From Nonomuraea wenchangensis (lineage in GTDB: Bacteria > Actinomycetota > Actinomycetes > Streptosporangiales > Streptosporangiaceae): a stretch of DNA of 64,000 nucleotides. The number at the start of each line of letters is the position of its first letter. Within the stretch, counting starts at the first letter, position 1. The translations under genes and the position numbers were made by a program. The DNA lies in contig NZ_FOHX01000003.1 in the NCBI RefSeq assembly GCF_900111685.1, forward strand, positions 248,001 to 312,000, given 5' to 3'. Shown here piece after piece: positions 48,113 to 56,178 of the stretch. The notes below the pieces were generated by a model, which ran no database searches, was not told the DNA's origin, and saw only the letters and a list, made by a program, of their open reading frames with translations.

Positions 48113-48895
48113 TTAACCTTCCAGAGCCATCTCAGGGGATTTGCCACGATCTCGATCCGCCCGTACGGCATCCCGTACGAAGTGGAACCACATGAAAACG
48201 GCGAACCCTGCAAAGATCCACCAGTTAGCGGCATATGCCAGGTTACGCCAGGTAAACGCGCCCTCGGTCGCCGGCGGCGAGATCGCGACCTGCGTCAACG
48301 AGCCGGACGGCGGCTGCGCGACCACGAAGCCGGGCCGCACCTTCTGACCGACCCACAGGTTGACCAACTCGCCCGTGGAGACCGTCTGCACCTGCCCGGC
48401 GGGCAGGGCCGCGGCGCGCCGCTGCACGCTGTCGGTGCCCTGCTGCGGGCTCAGCCGGCCGGTCACCGTGACCCGGCCCTGCGGCACGTCGGCCACCGCC
48501 GGGTCGTCGCTCCTCGGCGCCCAGCCCCGCACCACCGGCATCAGCGTGCCGTCGTCGAGCCGGAGCGGCGTGAGCACCCAGTAGCCGTCGTCCTGCGAGA
48601 CCTTGCCACCCGGCGCGTCCACGTCGGCGCGGCGGTCGGCCACGAGAAGCTGGCGGTCGGGGTCGTAGGAGCCCTCGGCGGTCACCCTGCGCCCGACGAC
48701 GTCGCCGACGAGCTGGGCGGCCAGGGGGGCGAGCGTGGCGGCGGGCACCGGCGCGGGGTCGGCGGCGGCGCGCGGCCGGCCCGACTCCTCGAACACCCCG
48801 AGCTGCCAGCGCCCGAGGAAGATGAACGCGATCAGGACCCCGATCGTGAGCAGGTGCAACCCGACGATGCGGGGCGAGAAAAGGGTCCTGAGCAT
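48113..48895 (-). CDS. SURF1-family protein (cytochrome c oxidase assembly)
   Basis: This 260-residue protein has two membrane helices (IVGLHLLTIGVLIAFIFLGRWQL near the N-terminus; NWWIFAGFAVFMWFHFVRDAV near the C-terminus) and a periplasmic-side loop. The family motifs GRWQL and RGWAPRS (in VVRGWAP) are present. SURF1 aids heme a3 insertion into cytochrome oxidase. ATG 48893-48895 follows TAGCTT by 6 nt. It leads the pair with DUF3817. Confidence 0.9.
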   Translation of the reverse strand: MLRTLFSPRIVGLHLLTIGVLIAFIFLGRWQLGVFEESGRPRAAADPAPVPAATLAPLAAQLVGDVVGRRVTAEGSYDPDRQLLVADRRADVDAPGGKVSQDDGYWVLTPLRLDDGTLMPVVRGWAPRSDDPAVADVPQGRVTVTGRLSPQQGTDSVQRRAAALPAGQVQTVSTGELVNLWVGQKVRPGFVVAQPPSGSLTQVAISPPATEGAFTWRNLAYAANWWIFAGFAVFMWFHFVRDAVRADRDRGKSPEMALEG

Positions 48896-49000
48896 GCTTC
48901 CAAGCTATCCGCCGGGCGGGGCGGTCCCGTCATCAGCCCACCCCGAGGAATCGCGCAAAAAGCCGCAAACGTCACAGCCGTTGCCGCTAGGCTTGCGCCC

Positions 49001-49174
49001 ATGTCTGACCAGCATATCGACCCCGCGGGCAACACCCAGGCTTTCCGCGCCTTCGCGAACGCGCGTGAGCAGGAGTCCGAGGCCACGCCCAAGAAGTCGC
49101 CCCTGCTGCCCATCATCGCGGTGGTCGCGGCGATCGTGATCATCGGCGTCGCCGCCTTCCTGCTTCTCCGGTAG
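49001..49174 (+). CDS. small single-pass membrane protein, 57 aa
   Basis: MSDQHIDPAGNTQAFRAFANAREQ... is a soluble head followed by one C-terminal helix (LLPIIAVVAAIVIIGVAAFLLL). TAGGCT ends 7 nt upstream of ATG 49001, so the transcript is likely leaderless. A hydrophilic head with a C-terminal anchor is common among actinomycete small proteins; the role is unknown. Confidence 0.75.
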   Translation: MSDQHIDPAGNTQAFRAFANAREQESEATPKKSPLLPIIAVVAAIVIIGVAAFLLLR

Positions 49175-49194
49175 GGCGACCTCCGGCAAGGCCG

Positions 49195-49222
49195 ACCCGC
49201 CGCGACGCCGTGGCGGGTTTTC
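49195..49222 (+). terminator. hairpin terminator
   Basis: ACCCGCC and GGCGGGT pair in a 7-bp stem with a 10-nt loop, followed by TTTTC. It lies 20 nt after the small membrane protein gene. Confidence 0.7.
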
Positions 49223-49252
49223 GCCGTTCCCTGAAGCTCCCATATGCCCTAC

Positions 49253-49271
49253 ATTGGACAATGCGTCCAAT
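49253..49271. promoter_or_regulatory. ATTGGAC/GTCCAAT operator
   Basis: Perfect 7-bp arms with a 5-nt spacer sit 12 nt upstream of the monooxygenase start, directly after a TACATT -10-like box (49250-49255). This is the size and place of a TetR-type operator, but no regulator gene is adjacent. Confidence 0.6.
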
Positions 49272-49282
49272 AGGAGGTTCGC

Positions 49283-50740
49283 GTGGGTGAGCAGCCAGGG
49301 ATCGTCATCGTCGGCGCCGGCTTCGCCGGGATCTGCATGGCCGTGAAGCTGAAGGAAGCCGGTTACCACGACTTCGTCATCCTGGAGAAGGCCGGCGAAC
49401 CGGGCGGGACCTGGCGCGACAACACCTATCCCGGCTGCGCCTGCGACGTCCCGTCCCACATGTACTCCTTCTCCTTCGAGCTCAATCCCGGCTGGTCCCG
49501 GATGTTCGCCCCGCAGGAGGAGATCCAGCGCTATCTGCGCGCATGCGCCGACAAGTACGGCGTCACCCCGCACATCCGCCACGGCCGGACCGTCACGGCC
49601 CTGGAGTACGACGACGAGCGCCGCTCCTGGTCGGTGACCACCGGCGACGGGCAGACGTTGCGGGCCAACGCCGTGGTGTCCGCGATCGGCGCCCTCCACA
49701 TCCCGAAATATCCGGATATACCGGGGCGGGAGGCGTTCACCGGCCCCGCCTTCCACTCCGCCACCTGGGACCACTCCATCGACCTGACCGGCAAGCGCGT
49801 CGCCGTCATCGGCACCGGCGCCTCCGCCGTCCAGTTCGTCCCCCAGATCGCGCAGCGCGCCGCCCACCTGACGGTCTTCCAGCGCACTCCCCCGTGGCTG
49901 CAGCCCAAGCCCGACTTCGCCTTCTCCCCGCGCGCCCGGCGGCTGCTCCGCCTGCCCGGCGCGGCCAGGGCTCTCCGGTACGGCATCTACTGGGCGCTGG
50001 AGACCAGGGCGCTCGGCTTCGCCGTCCACCCGCGCCTCATGAAAGGCCACGAACGGATGGCACTGCGCCACCTGGAGAGGCAGGTCCCCGACCCGGAGCT
50101 GCGCCGCGCCCTCACCCCCGACTACACGATCGGCTGCAAGCGCGTCCTCGTCTCCAGCGACTACTATCCGGCCCTGACCAGGGACAACGTCTCCCTGGTC
50201 ACCGACGCGGTCACCGAGATCCGCGAGCGCTCCCTGGTGGACGCCACCGGCCGCGAGCACCCGGCCGACGTCATCGTGCACGGCACCGGCTTCAAGGTCG
50301 TGGACTCCTTCACCGAGCAGCACATCCTCGGCCGCGGCGGCCTCGGCATCCAGGACGCCTGGAAGGACGGCGTCGAGGCGTACCACGGCATCGCCGCCTC
50401 CGGCTTCCCCAACCTGTTCTTCCTGCTCGGCCCCAACACCGGCCTCGGGCACAACTCGGTCGTCTTCATGATCGAGTCACAGGCGAAGTACGTCGTCGAG
50501 TGCCTGCGCCTGCTGTCGAGGACCCGCGCCAGGGCCCTCGACGTGCGCCAGGAGGCGCAGGCGGCCTTCAACCGCCGCCTGCGCGCCCGCCTCGACCCCC
50601 TGGTGTGGAACGCCGGCGGCTGCCGCTCCTGGTATCTCGACGAGCACGGCGTCAACCGGACGATCTGGCCGGGCTTCACCTTCGAGTACTGGGCGCGTAC
50701 GAGAAGGGTGAAGCCCGAGGACTACGAGCTCATCTACTAG
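49283..50740 (+). CDS. Baeyer-Villiger-type flavin monooxygenase
   Basis: This 485-residue FAD/NADPH enzyme inserts oxygen next to ketones or oxidises heteroatoms. The first FAD fingerprint is IVGAGFAG (9-16), the second nucleotide motif VIGTGASAVQ (175-184). The BVMO fingerprint FxGxxxHxxxW is present as FTGPAFHSATWD (152-163). EPGGTWRDNTYPGCACDVPSHMYSFSF is also typical. GTG 49283 follows an AGGAGG site at 49272-49277. A palindromic operator lies between promoter and start. The native substrate cannot be read from sequence. Confidence 0.9.
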   Translation: MGEQPGIVIVGAGFAGICMAVKLKEAGYHDFVILEKAGEPGGTWRDNTYPGCACDVPSHMYSFSFELNPGWSRMFAPQEEIQRYLRACADKYGVTPHIRHGRTVTALEYDDERRSWSVTTGDGQTLRANAVVSAIGALHIPKYPDIPGREAFTGPAFHSATWDHSIDLTGKRVAVIGTGASAVQFVPQIAQRAAHLTVFQRTPPWLQPKPDFAFSPRARRLLRLPGAARALRYGIYWALETRALGFAVHPRLMKGHERMALRHLERQVPDPELRRALTPDYTIGCKRVLVSSDYYPALTRDNVSLVTDAVTEIRERSLVDATGREHPADVIVHGTGFKVVDSFTEQHILGRGGLGIQDAWKDGVEAYHGIAASGFPNLFFLLGPNTGLGHNSVVFMIESQAKYVVECLRLLSRTRARALDVRQEAQAAFNRRLRARLDPLVWNAGGCRSWYLDEHGVNRTIWPGFTFEYWARTRRVKPEDYELIY

Positions 50741-52466
50741 ACCTGACCACCATCGCGCTGCCGCCGCCGCGCCGGGTCGGCTCGGCCACGGCCTGGACCT
50801 TGTCCCGCCCGAGGAACTCCAGCGCCGTAGCCGCGCCGATCTCCGCGATGGGCACGAGACGGTGCTTGCGGGCCTCCAGTTCGGGGCCGTAGGTGCCGAT
50901 GAATCCCGGTTCGGCCTGCGTATCCGCGGTGTTGCGCTGGGTGGCGCGGGGCGCGGCGAGCGCCTCCTTCAGGTTCATGCCGAAGTCGTACCGGTTGAGC
51001 AGGATCTGCAGCACGGTCGTGATGATCGTCGAGCCGCCGGGCGAGCCGACCGCCAGCACCGGCTTGCCGCCCTTGAGCACCACCGTGGGCGCCATCGACG
51101 AGCGGGGCCGCTTGCCCGGGCCGGGCAGGTTGGGGTCGCCGGGGGCGGGGCCGAAGGTGAAGTCGGTCAGCTCGTTGTTGAGCAGCACGCCGCGGCCGGG
51201 CACGACGATGCCGTTGCCGCCGGTGGACTCGATGGTGAGGTTGTAGGCGACGACGTTGCCCCAGCGGTCGGCCACGACCAGGTGCGTGGTCTCGGGGCCT
51301 TCCTTCGCGGTCGGGGCGGCGGTGCCGGTGGGCTGGGCGCAGGGGCCGTACGAGCCGTCAGGGACGCCGGGCGCGACGGGGCTGGTGAGGGCCTGGTCGC
51401 CGATCAGGCAGGCGCGTTCCTTGGCGAAGCCGTCGGACAGCAGCTCCTTCAGCGGCACGCCGGGGATGTCGCCGACGTAGGCGTTGCGGTCGGCGAACGC
51501 CAGCCTGGACGCCTCCAGGTACTCGTGCACGCCCACGTGGGGCAGGGCCTGGAGGATGTTGAGCGCCTCGCCGACGGTGGAGCCGCCGGAGGACGGGGGC
51601 GCCATGCCGTACACGTCGAGGCCCTTGTAGGAGACCTTGGTGGGCTCGCGGAGCAGGGCCCGGTAGGCGGTCAGGTCCGACAGCTCCATCAGGCCGGGCC
51701 GGACGTTGCGGGTGCTGCCGGGGGTGACCGGCGGGCGCTTGACGGTGGCCACGATCTCGGCGCCGAACTTGCCGCCGTACAACCAGCCGGGGCCGCGCCG
51801 GCCCAGCTCACGGTAGGTCTCGGCGAGCTCGGGGTTGCGGAAGACCGAGCCGACGGGCGGCGGCGCGCCGTTCGGCAGGTAGAGCTTGGCGGTGGAGGTG
51901 AAGTCCTTGAAGCGGGCGGCGTTGGCGGCGGTCTGGTCGTAGAAGGTCTGGTCCACGACGAAGCCCTTGGACGCCACCTCGATCGCGGGCTGGAGCGCCT
52001 GCCGGAACGAGAGCGTGCCGAAGCGGCGCAGGGCCAGGTCCCAGGTGGCGACGGTGCCGGGCACGCCCGCCGACAGGCCGCTGGTGACGCCCTCCTCGAA
52101 CGGGATGCCCTCGAACGTGCTCGCGGTCATCGCCCTGGGCGCCGTCTCCCGGCCGTCCACGGTGTGGACCTTGCGGCTGGCGGCGTCGTAGTAGACCAGG
52201 AAGCCGCCGCCGGTCGGCCCGGCCGAGTACGGCTCCGTGACGCCCAGGACCGCCCCGGCCGCCACGGCCGCGTCCACGGCGTTGCCGCCCCTCCGCAGCA
52301 CGGAGATGGCGGCCTTGGTCGCGTCGAGGTCGACGGTGGCGACGGCGCCGCCGTACCCGACGGCTTCCGGGACCTTCTGCTGGGGCTCGGCGGGCGCGGC
52401 CACGGCGGGGGCGGCCGGTACGAACGCGATGAGTACTGCTGCTGCGGGAAGGAGCACTGAACGCAT
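50730..52466 (-). CDS. ggt: gamma-glutamyltransferase, secreted
   Basis: This 578-residue enzyme cleaves gamma-glutamyl bonds (glutathione or its analogues) and self-processes into two chains. A signal peptide is visible (MRSVLLPAAAVLIAFVPAAPAVAAPA). GGNAVDAAVAAGAVLGVTEPYSAGPTGGGFLVYY is the classic N-terminal motif. The catalytic Thr of the small subunit is Thr393 in PETTHLVVADRWGN. SPGGSTIITTVLQ follows. ATG 52464-52466 has GGGG upstream; a GTG three codons earlier (52475) is possible. Its end overlaps the monooxygenase by 11 nt (convergent). Confidence 0.9.
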   Translation of the reverse strand: MRSVLLPAAAVLIAFVPAAPAVAAPAEPQQKVPEAVGYGGAVATVDLDATKAAISVLRRGGNAVDAAVAAGAVLGVTEPYSAGPTGGGFLVYYDAASRKVHTVDGRETAPRAMTASTFEGIPFEEGVTSGLSAGVPGTVATWDLALRRFGTLSFRQALQPAIEVASKGFVVDQTFYDQTAANAARFKDFTSTAKLYLPNGAPPPVGSVFRNPELAETYRELGRRGPGWLYGGKFGAEIVATVKRPPVTPGSTRNVRPGLMELSDLTAYRALLREPTKVSYKGLDVYGMAPPSSGGSTVGEALNILQALPHVGVHEYLEASRLAFADRNAYVGDIPGVPLKELLSDGFAKERACLIGDQALTSPVAPGVPDGSYGPCAQPTGTAAPTAKEGPETTHLVVADRWGNVVAYNLTIESTGGNGIVVPGRGVLLNNELTDFTFGPAPGDPNLPGPGKRPRSSMAPTVVLKGGKPVLAVGSPGGSTIITTVLQILLNRYDFGMNLKEALAAPRATQRNTADTQAEPGFIGTYGPELEARKHRLVPIAEIGAATALEFLGRDKVQAVAEPTRRGGGSAMVVRSSR

Positions 52467-52560
52467 GTTCCCCACGTAACACCAGCTACGCCCGTCGCGG
52501 TAGGGCCCCCTGCGACTGGGGGGTGATGCGCAGGTCAGAGCGCTCGTCTAGCGTTGGGGC

Positions 52561-53679
52561 GTGCGCTCCAAGTCCGGTTTCGCCCCTTACCTCGCCCTCA
52601 TCACGGCCGTCTTCCAGGTCGTGCTGTCGCAGGTGGCGGCCTACGGGCAGCAGCGCGCGTTCAGGGCCCCGCTCGACGAGTGGGCGTACGCGCTGCTGCT
52701 GGTCGGACCGCTGATGATCGCGTTGCACCGCAGATATCCGATCCCCACGGCCGTGGGCGCCTTCGTGGCGACCTTCCTCTACATCGGCGGCGGCTACCCC
52801 TACGGCGGGGTGTTCATCACGCCGATCGTCATGGTGTTCCAGCTCGTCGGGCGGGGGCGCCGACCGGCCGCGTGGATCCTCGCCGGGGTGTCGCTGGCGG
52901 CCTTCATCGCCTACGCGTGGACGACCAACCAGCCGCAGCGTGGCCTCTTCCACGACCTCGCGGTCTCCTCGTTCATCCTGCTCACGATGATCGCGGCCGA
53001 GCTGGTCAGGATCGCCCGCGAGCGCCGCGCCCAGCAGCAGCGGGCGGTCGAGGAGGAGAGCCGGCGCCAGGCCAGCGAGGAGCGGCTGGTCATGGCGCAG
53101 GAGCTGCACGACGTGCTGGCGCACAACATCTCGCTCATCCACGTGCAGGCCGCGACCGCGCTGCACCTCATCGACGACCATCCGGAGCAGGCGAGGACGG
53201 CGCTCGCCACCATCAAGGCCGCCTCCAAGGAGGTGCTGGGCGAGATGCGCTCGGTGCTCGACGTGCTGCGTGAGGGCGCGCCTCGCTCCCCCACGGCGGG
53301 GCTCGACCGGCTGGAGGAGCTGATCGAGCGCTGCGGGCTGGAGGTGGAGCTGGAGCGGGTCGGCTCGCGCCCGCTGCCGCCGGCGGTGGAACGGGCCGCG
53401 TACCGGATCGTGCAGGAGTCGCTGACGAACGCGGCCCGCCACGCCCCCGGCTCGGCGGTCACCGTGCGGCTGGAGTACGGCGGGCGCGAGCTGGCCATCC
53501 AGGTGAGCGACACCGGCGCGACCGGGCCGACCGTCCTGTCCGGCGAGGGCAGCGGCAACGGCATCCCCGGCATGCGCGAGCGGGCCGCCGCGCTCGGCGG
53601 CTCGCTCGTCGCCGCCCCCGCAGGGCCGGGTTTCCAGGTGGAGGCCCGGCTGCCCCTACCCGAGGAGACGACCGCATGA
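52561..53679 (+). CDS. NarL-type sensor histidine kinase
   Basis: This 372-residue membrane kinase has four or five helices (about 8-155) and a HisKA_3 segment RLVMAQELHDVLAHNISLIHVQA, where the histidine in ELHD is phosphorylated. The ATPase region includes YRIVQESLTNAARHAPG and GNGIPGMRERAAALGG. TAGCGT ends 6 nt before GTG 52561 (leaderless). The partner response regulator follows with an ATGA overlap. Confidence 0.9.
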   Translation: MRSKSGFAPYLALITAVFQVVLSQVAAYGQQRAFRAPLDEWAYALLLVGPLMIALHRRYPIPTAVGAFVATFLYIGGGYPYGGVFITPIVMVFQLVGRGRRPAAWILAGVSLAAFIAYAWTTNQPQRGLFHDLAVSSFILLTMIAAELVRIARERRAQQQRAVEEESRRQASEERLVMAQELHDVLAHNISLIHVQAATALHLIDDHPEQARTALATIKAASKEVLGEMRSVLDVLREGAPRSPTAGLDRLEELIERCGLEVELERVGSRPLPPAVERAAYRIVQESLTNAARHAPGSAVTVRLEYGGRELAIQVSDTGATGPTVLSGEGSGNGIPGMRERAAALGGSLVAAPAGPGFQVEARLPLPEETTA

Positions 53680-54323
53680 TCAAGGTGTTGCTGGCCGACG
53701 ACCAGGCGCTGGTCCGCGCGGGCTTCAAGGCGCTGCTGGACGCCCAGCCGGACATGACCGTGGTGGCCGAGGCCGGCGACGGGGCCGAGGCGGTGCGGCT
53801 GTCGGAGCGGCACGGCCCTGACGTGGTCCTCATGGACATCCGGATGCCCGGCACCGACGGCCTGACCGCCACCAGGCTGATGCCGGAGGGGCCGCGGATC
53901 ATCATCCTGACCACGTTCGAGCTGGACGAGTACGTCTTCGAGGCCCTGCGCAGCGGCGCCAGCGGCTTCCTGGTGAAGGACACCGAGCCCGCCGAGCTGA
54001 TCCAGGCCGTCCGGGTGGTCGCGGCCGGGGAGGCGCTGCTGTCGCCCAGCGTGACCCGCCGCCTGATCGCCGAGTACGCCAGCCGCGCCAAGGAGCCGGT
54101 CGCCGCGGGCGGCCTCGACCAGCTCACCGAGCGCGAGCGGGAGGTGCTGGCCCTGGTCGGCACCGGCATGACGAACGACGAGATCGCCGCCAAGCTCTTC
54201 ATGTCGCCGGCCACGGCGAAGACCCACGTCAGCCGGACGATGATGAAGCTGCACGCCCGCGACCGGGCGCAGCTCGTCGTCATCGCCTACGAGTCGGGCC
54301 TGGTGCGGCCGGGCTGGCTCTAA
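53676..54323 (+). CDS. NarL/FixJ-family response regulator
   Basis: This 215-residue regulator has a receiver (MIKVLLADDQALVRAGFKALLD, phospho-Asp in VVLMDIRMPGTDG, Lys in FLVKDTEPAEL) and a LuxR HTH (LTEREREVLALVGTGMTNDEIAAKLFMSPATAKTHVSRTMMKL). It is translationally coupled to the kinase upstream. The regulated genes are not known. Confidence 0.9.
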   Translation: MIKVLLADDQALVRAGFKALLDAQPDMTVVAEAGDGAEAVRLSERHGPDVVLMDIRMPGTDGLTATRLMPEGPRIIILTTFELDEYVFEALRSGASGFLVKDTEPAELIQAVRVVAAGEALLSPSVTRRLIAEYASRAKEPVAAGGLDQLTEREREVLALVGTGMTNDEIAAKLFMSPATAKTHVSRTMMKLHARDRAQLVVIAYESGLVRPGWL

Positions 54324-54365
54324 ATTCTGTTGATCCAAAAGCCCGCCCCGGGCCATCGTCGGAGG

Positions 54366-55118
54366 ATGCGGCGCTCCTATGACGATCTCGTCCACGAGGC
54401 GAGCACGGTCTCCGTGGACGGCTGGGACTTCTCCTGGCTCGACGGCCGGGCCACCGAGGAACGGCCCTCCTGGGGCTACTCCCGGCTGCTCGCCGGGCGG
54501 ATGGCGGCCGCGCGGGCCGCGCTCGACCTCCAGACCGGCGGCGGCGAGGTGCTGGCCGGGGTGCCCGCGCTGCCGCCGCTGGCCGTGGCCACCGAGTCGT
54601 GGCCGCCCAACCTGCGGCTGGCCGCCTCCCGGCTGCGCCCGCGCGGGGCCAGGGTGGTGGCCGCCGCCGACGACGGCCCGCGCCTGCCGTTCGCCGACGG
54701 CCGTTTCGACCTGGTGACCAGCCGGCATCCGGTGCACACGCAGTGGGCGGAGATCGCCCGGGTGCTGCGCCCCGGCGGGTCCTTCTTCTCGCAGCAGGTC
54801 GGGCCGCGCACCGCCGGGGAGCTGGCCGAGTGGTTCCTCGGCCCGTACGACGGCTGGACGCGCGAGCCGGCGCGGGCCAGGGAGGAGGCCGAGGCCGCCG
54901 GCCTGGAGGTCGTCGATCTGCGCAGCGAACGCCCGCGCATGGAGTTCGGCGACATCGGCGCGGTGGTCTACTTCCTGCGCAAGGTGATCTGGATCGTGCC
55001 GGGCTTCTCGCCCGAGAGGTACGCGGACAGGCTGCGCGCCCTGCACGACCGCATCGAGGCCGAAGGCCCGTTCGTCGCCCATTCCGCCCGGTTCCTCATC
55101 GAGGCGCGTAACCCTTAA
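54366..55118 (+). CDS. SAM-dependent methyltransferase-like protein
   Basis: This 250-residue protein has a degenerate methyltransferase fold: LDLQTGGGEVLAGVPALPPLAVATESWPPNLRLAASRLRPRGARVVAAADDGPRLPFADGRFDLVTSRHPVHTQWAEIARVLRPGGSFFSQQVGP. The SAM glycine loop is LQTGGGE and the acidic residue is in ATES. ATG 54366 lies 6 nt after CATCGT with a TTGATC -35 (18-nt spacing), so it is leaderless; the longer frame to 54330 lies in the promoter. The substrate is unknown. Confidence 0.85.
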   Translation: MRRSYDDLVHEASTVSVDGWDFSWLDGRATEERPSWGYSRLLAGRMAAARAALDLQTGGGEVLAGVPALPPLAVATESWPPNLRLAASRLRPRGARVVAAADDGPRLPFADGRFDLVTSRHPVHTQWAEIARVLRPGGSFFSQQVGPRTAGELAEWFLGPYDGWTREPARAREEAEAAGLEVVDLRSERPRMEFGDIGAVVYFLRKVIWIVPGFSPERYADRLRALHDRIEAEGPFVAHSARFLIEARNP

Positions 55119-55181
55119 ACGTCACGAACCGTACGACATCTGTCACTGGCCGCGTCCGCCGGGCCGGATTACCGTACGGGT

Positions 55182-55211
55182 ATGCCATCCGGCGCGGAGC
55201 GCGCCCTCTGA
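55182..55211 (+). other. possible leader peptide ORF (MPSGAERAL)
   Basis: A nine-codon frame, ATG CCA TCC GGC ..., ends in TGA that overlaps the first codons of the SafE-like frame. It could be a coupling or leader peptide; or chance. It has no independent support. Confidence 0.2.
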
Positions 55212-56113
55212 GCGCCCAGGCCGCCGCCCTGCTCGCCGGCGGGGTGGCCGCGGGCCTGGTGGCGGGCACCGCGACGTGCGCCGCCACCCAGGGTGGCCTG
55301 CTCGTGGGCCTGGTCGGCCGGGGCGGCGACCGGGCCGCGGTCGGGTGGTTCCTGGGCGGGCGGCTGGTCTCGTACACCGTGGCCGGGGCGCTGCTCGGGC
55401 TGCTCGGCTCGGCCGTCAGTCTGCCGCCGCCGGCGCGCGCGGCGCTGCTCGTCGCGGCCGGCGTCGTGGTGGTCGGGTTCGCGGTCCGGATGCTGCGGCG
55501 CGGGCACTGCGCCGCCCCGGGCGACGGCGGCGAGGTCCCCCGGCTCAAGGCGCCGCTGCTCGGCGCGGCCACGATCCTCGTGCCGTGCGGGATGACGCTC
55601 GGCGTGGAGATGATCGCCGTCTCCAGCGGCTCGCCGCTCGCCGGGGCGGCGGCCATGGCGGGGTTCGTGCTCGGCACCGCGCCCGCGTTCGCGCTGCTCG
55701 GCTACGTCCTGCGCCGCGTCTCCCGCACCCGCCTGTCCAGGGTCGCCGGGGTGATCGCGATCGCCGCCGGGGTGTGGACCGCCGGGACCGGGCTCAACCT
55801 GGCGGGCTGGCTGCCCGCCGCCGCGCCGGCGACCGGCCCCGCGGTCGGACCCGCCGTACCCGCCGCCGGCCCCGCGGTCGTGACCGTGTGGGCCACGCGC
55901 ACCGGCTACCGCCCGTTCCTGGTGACGGTCCCCGCGGGCGTGCCGGTCGAGATCGACTTCAGGGTGGCCGAGCCGGGCTGCACCGGCACCGTCGTCATCG
56001 CCGGGCGCGACGTCGCGCTCCCCGCCACCGTCCGCCTGCCGCCGCAGCCGCCGGGCAGGCTCCGCTACGCCTGCGGCATGGGCATGTTCACCGGTTTTCT
56101 CGACTTCCGGTGA
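55208..56113 (+). CDS. SafE/DsbD-like membrane protein with cupredoxin-like C-terminus
   Basis: The membrane part (about 290 residues from GTG 55244, plus up to 12 upstream) starts ALLAGGVAAGLVAGTATCAATQGGLLVGLVG, with the cysteine-containing first helix typical of sulfite exporter/TauE-SafE or DsbD-like proteins. LGAATILVPCGMTLGVEMIAVSSGSPLAGAAAMAGFVLGTAPAFALLGYVLRR is the second inverted half. The end (VWATRTGYRPFLVTVPAGVPVEIDFRVAEPGCTGTVVIAGRDV... LRYACGMGMFTGFLDF) resembles a cupredoxin-type copper domain (Cys, Met). It may move electrons or copper across the membrane. The start is unsure: CTG 55208 or GTG 55244. Confidence 0.7.
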   Translation: MSAQAAALLAGGVAAGLVAGTATCAATQGGLLVGLVGRGGDRAAVGWFLGGRLVSYTVAGALLGLLGSAVSLPPPARAALLVAAGVVVVGFAVRMLRRGHCAAPGDGGEVPRLKAPLLGAATILVPCGMTLGVEMIAVSSGSPLAGAAAMAGFVLGTAPAFALLGYVLRRVSRTRLSRVAGVIAIAAGVWTAGTGLNLAGWLPAAAPATGPAVGPAVPAAGPAVVTVWATRTGYRPFLVTVPAGVPVEIDFRVAEPGCTGTVVIAGRDVALPATVRLPPQPPGRLRYACGMGMFTGFLDFR

Positions 56114-56178
56114 CACCAGCCGCGCGTTGTCGGCGATTACGGTTCGCGATCGGGCGATCACATGCCACCCTGTGGCCT

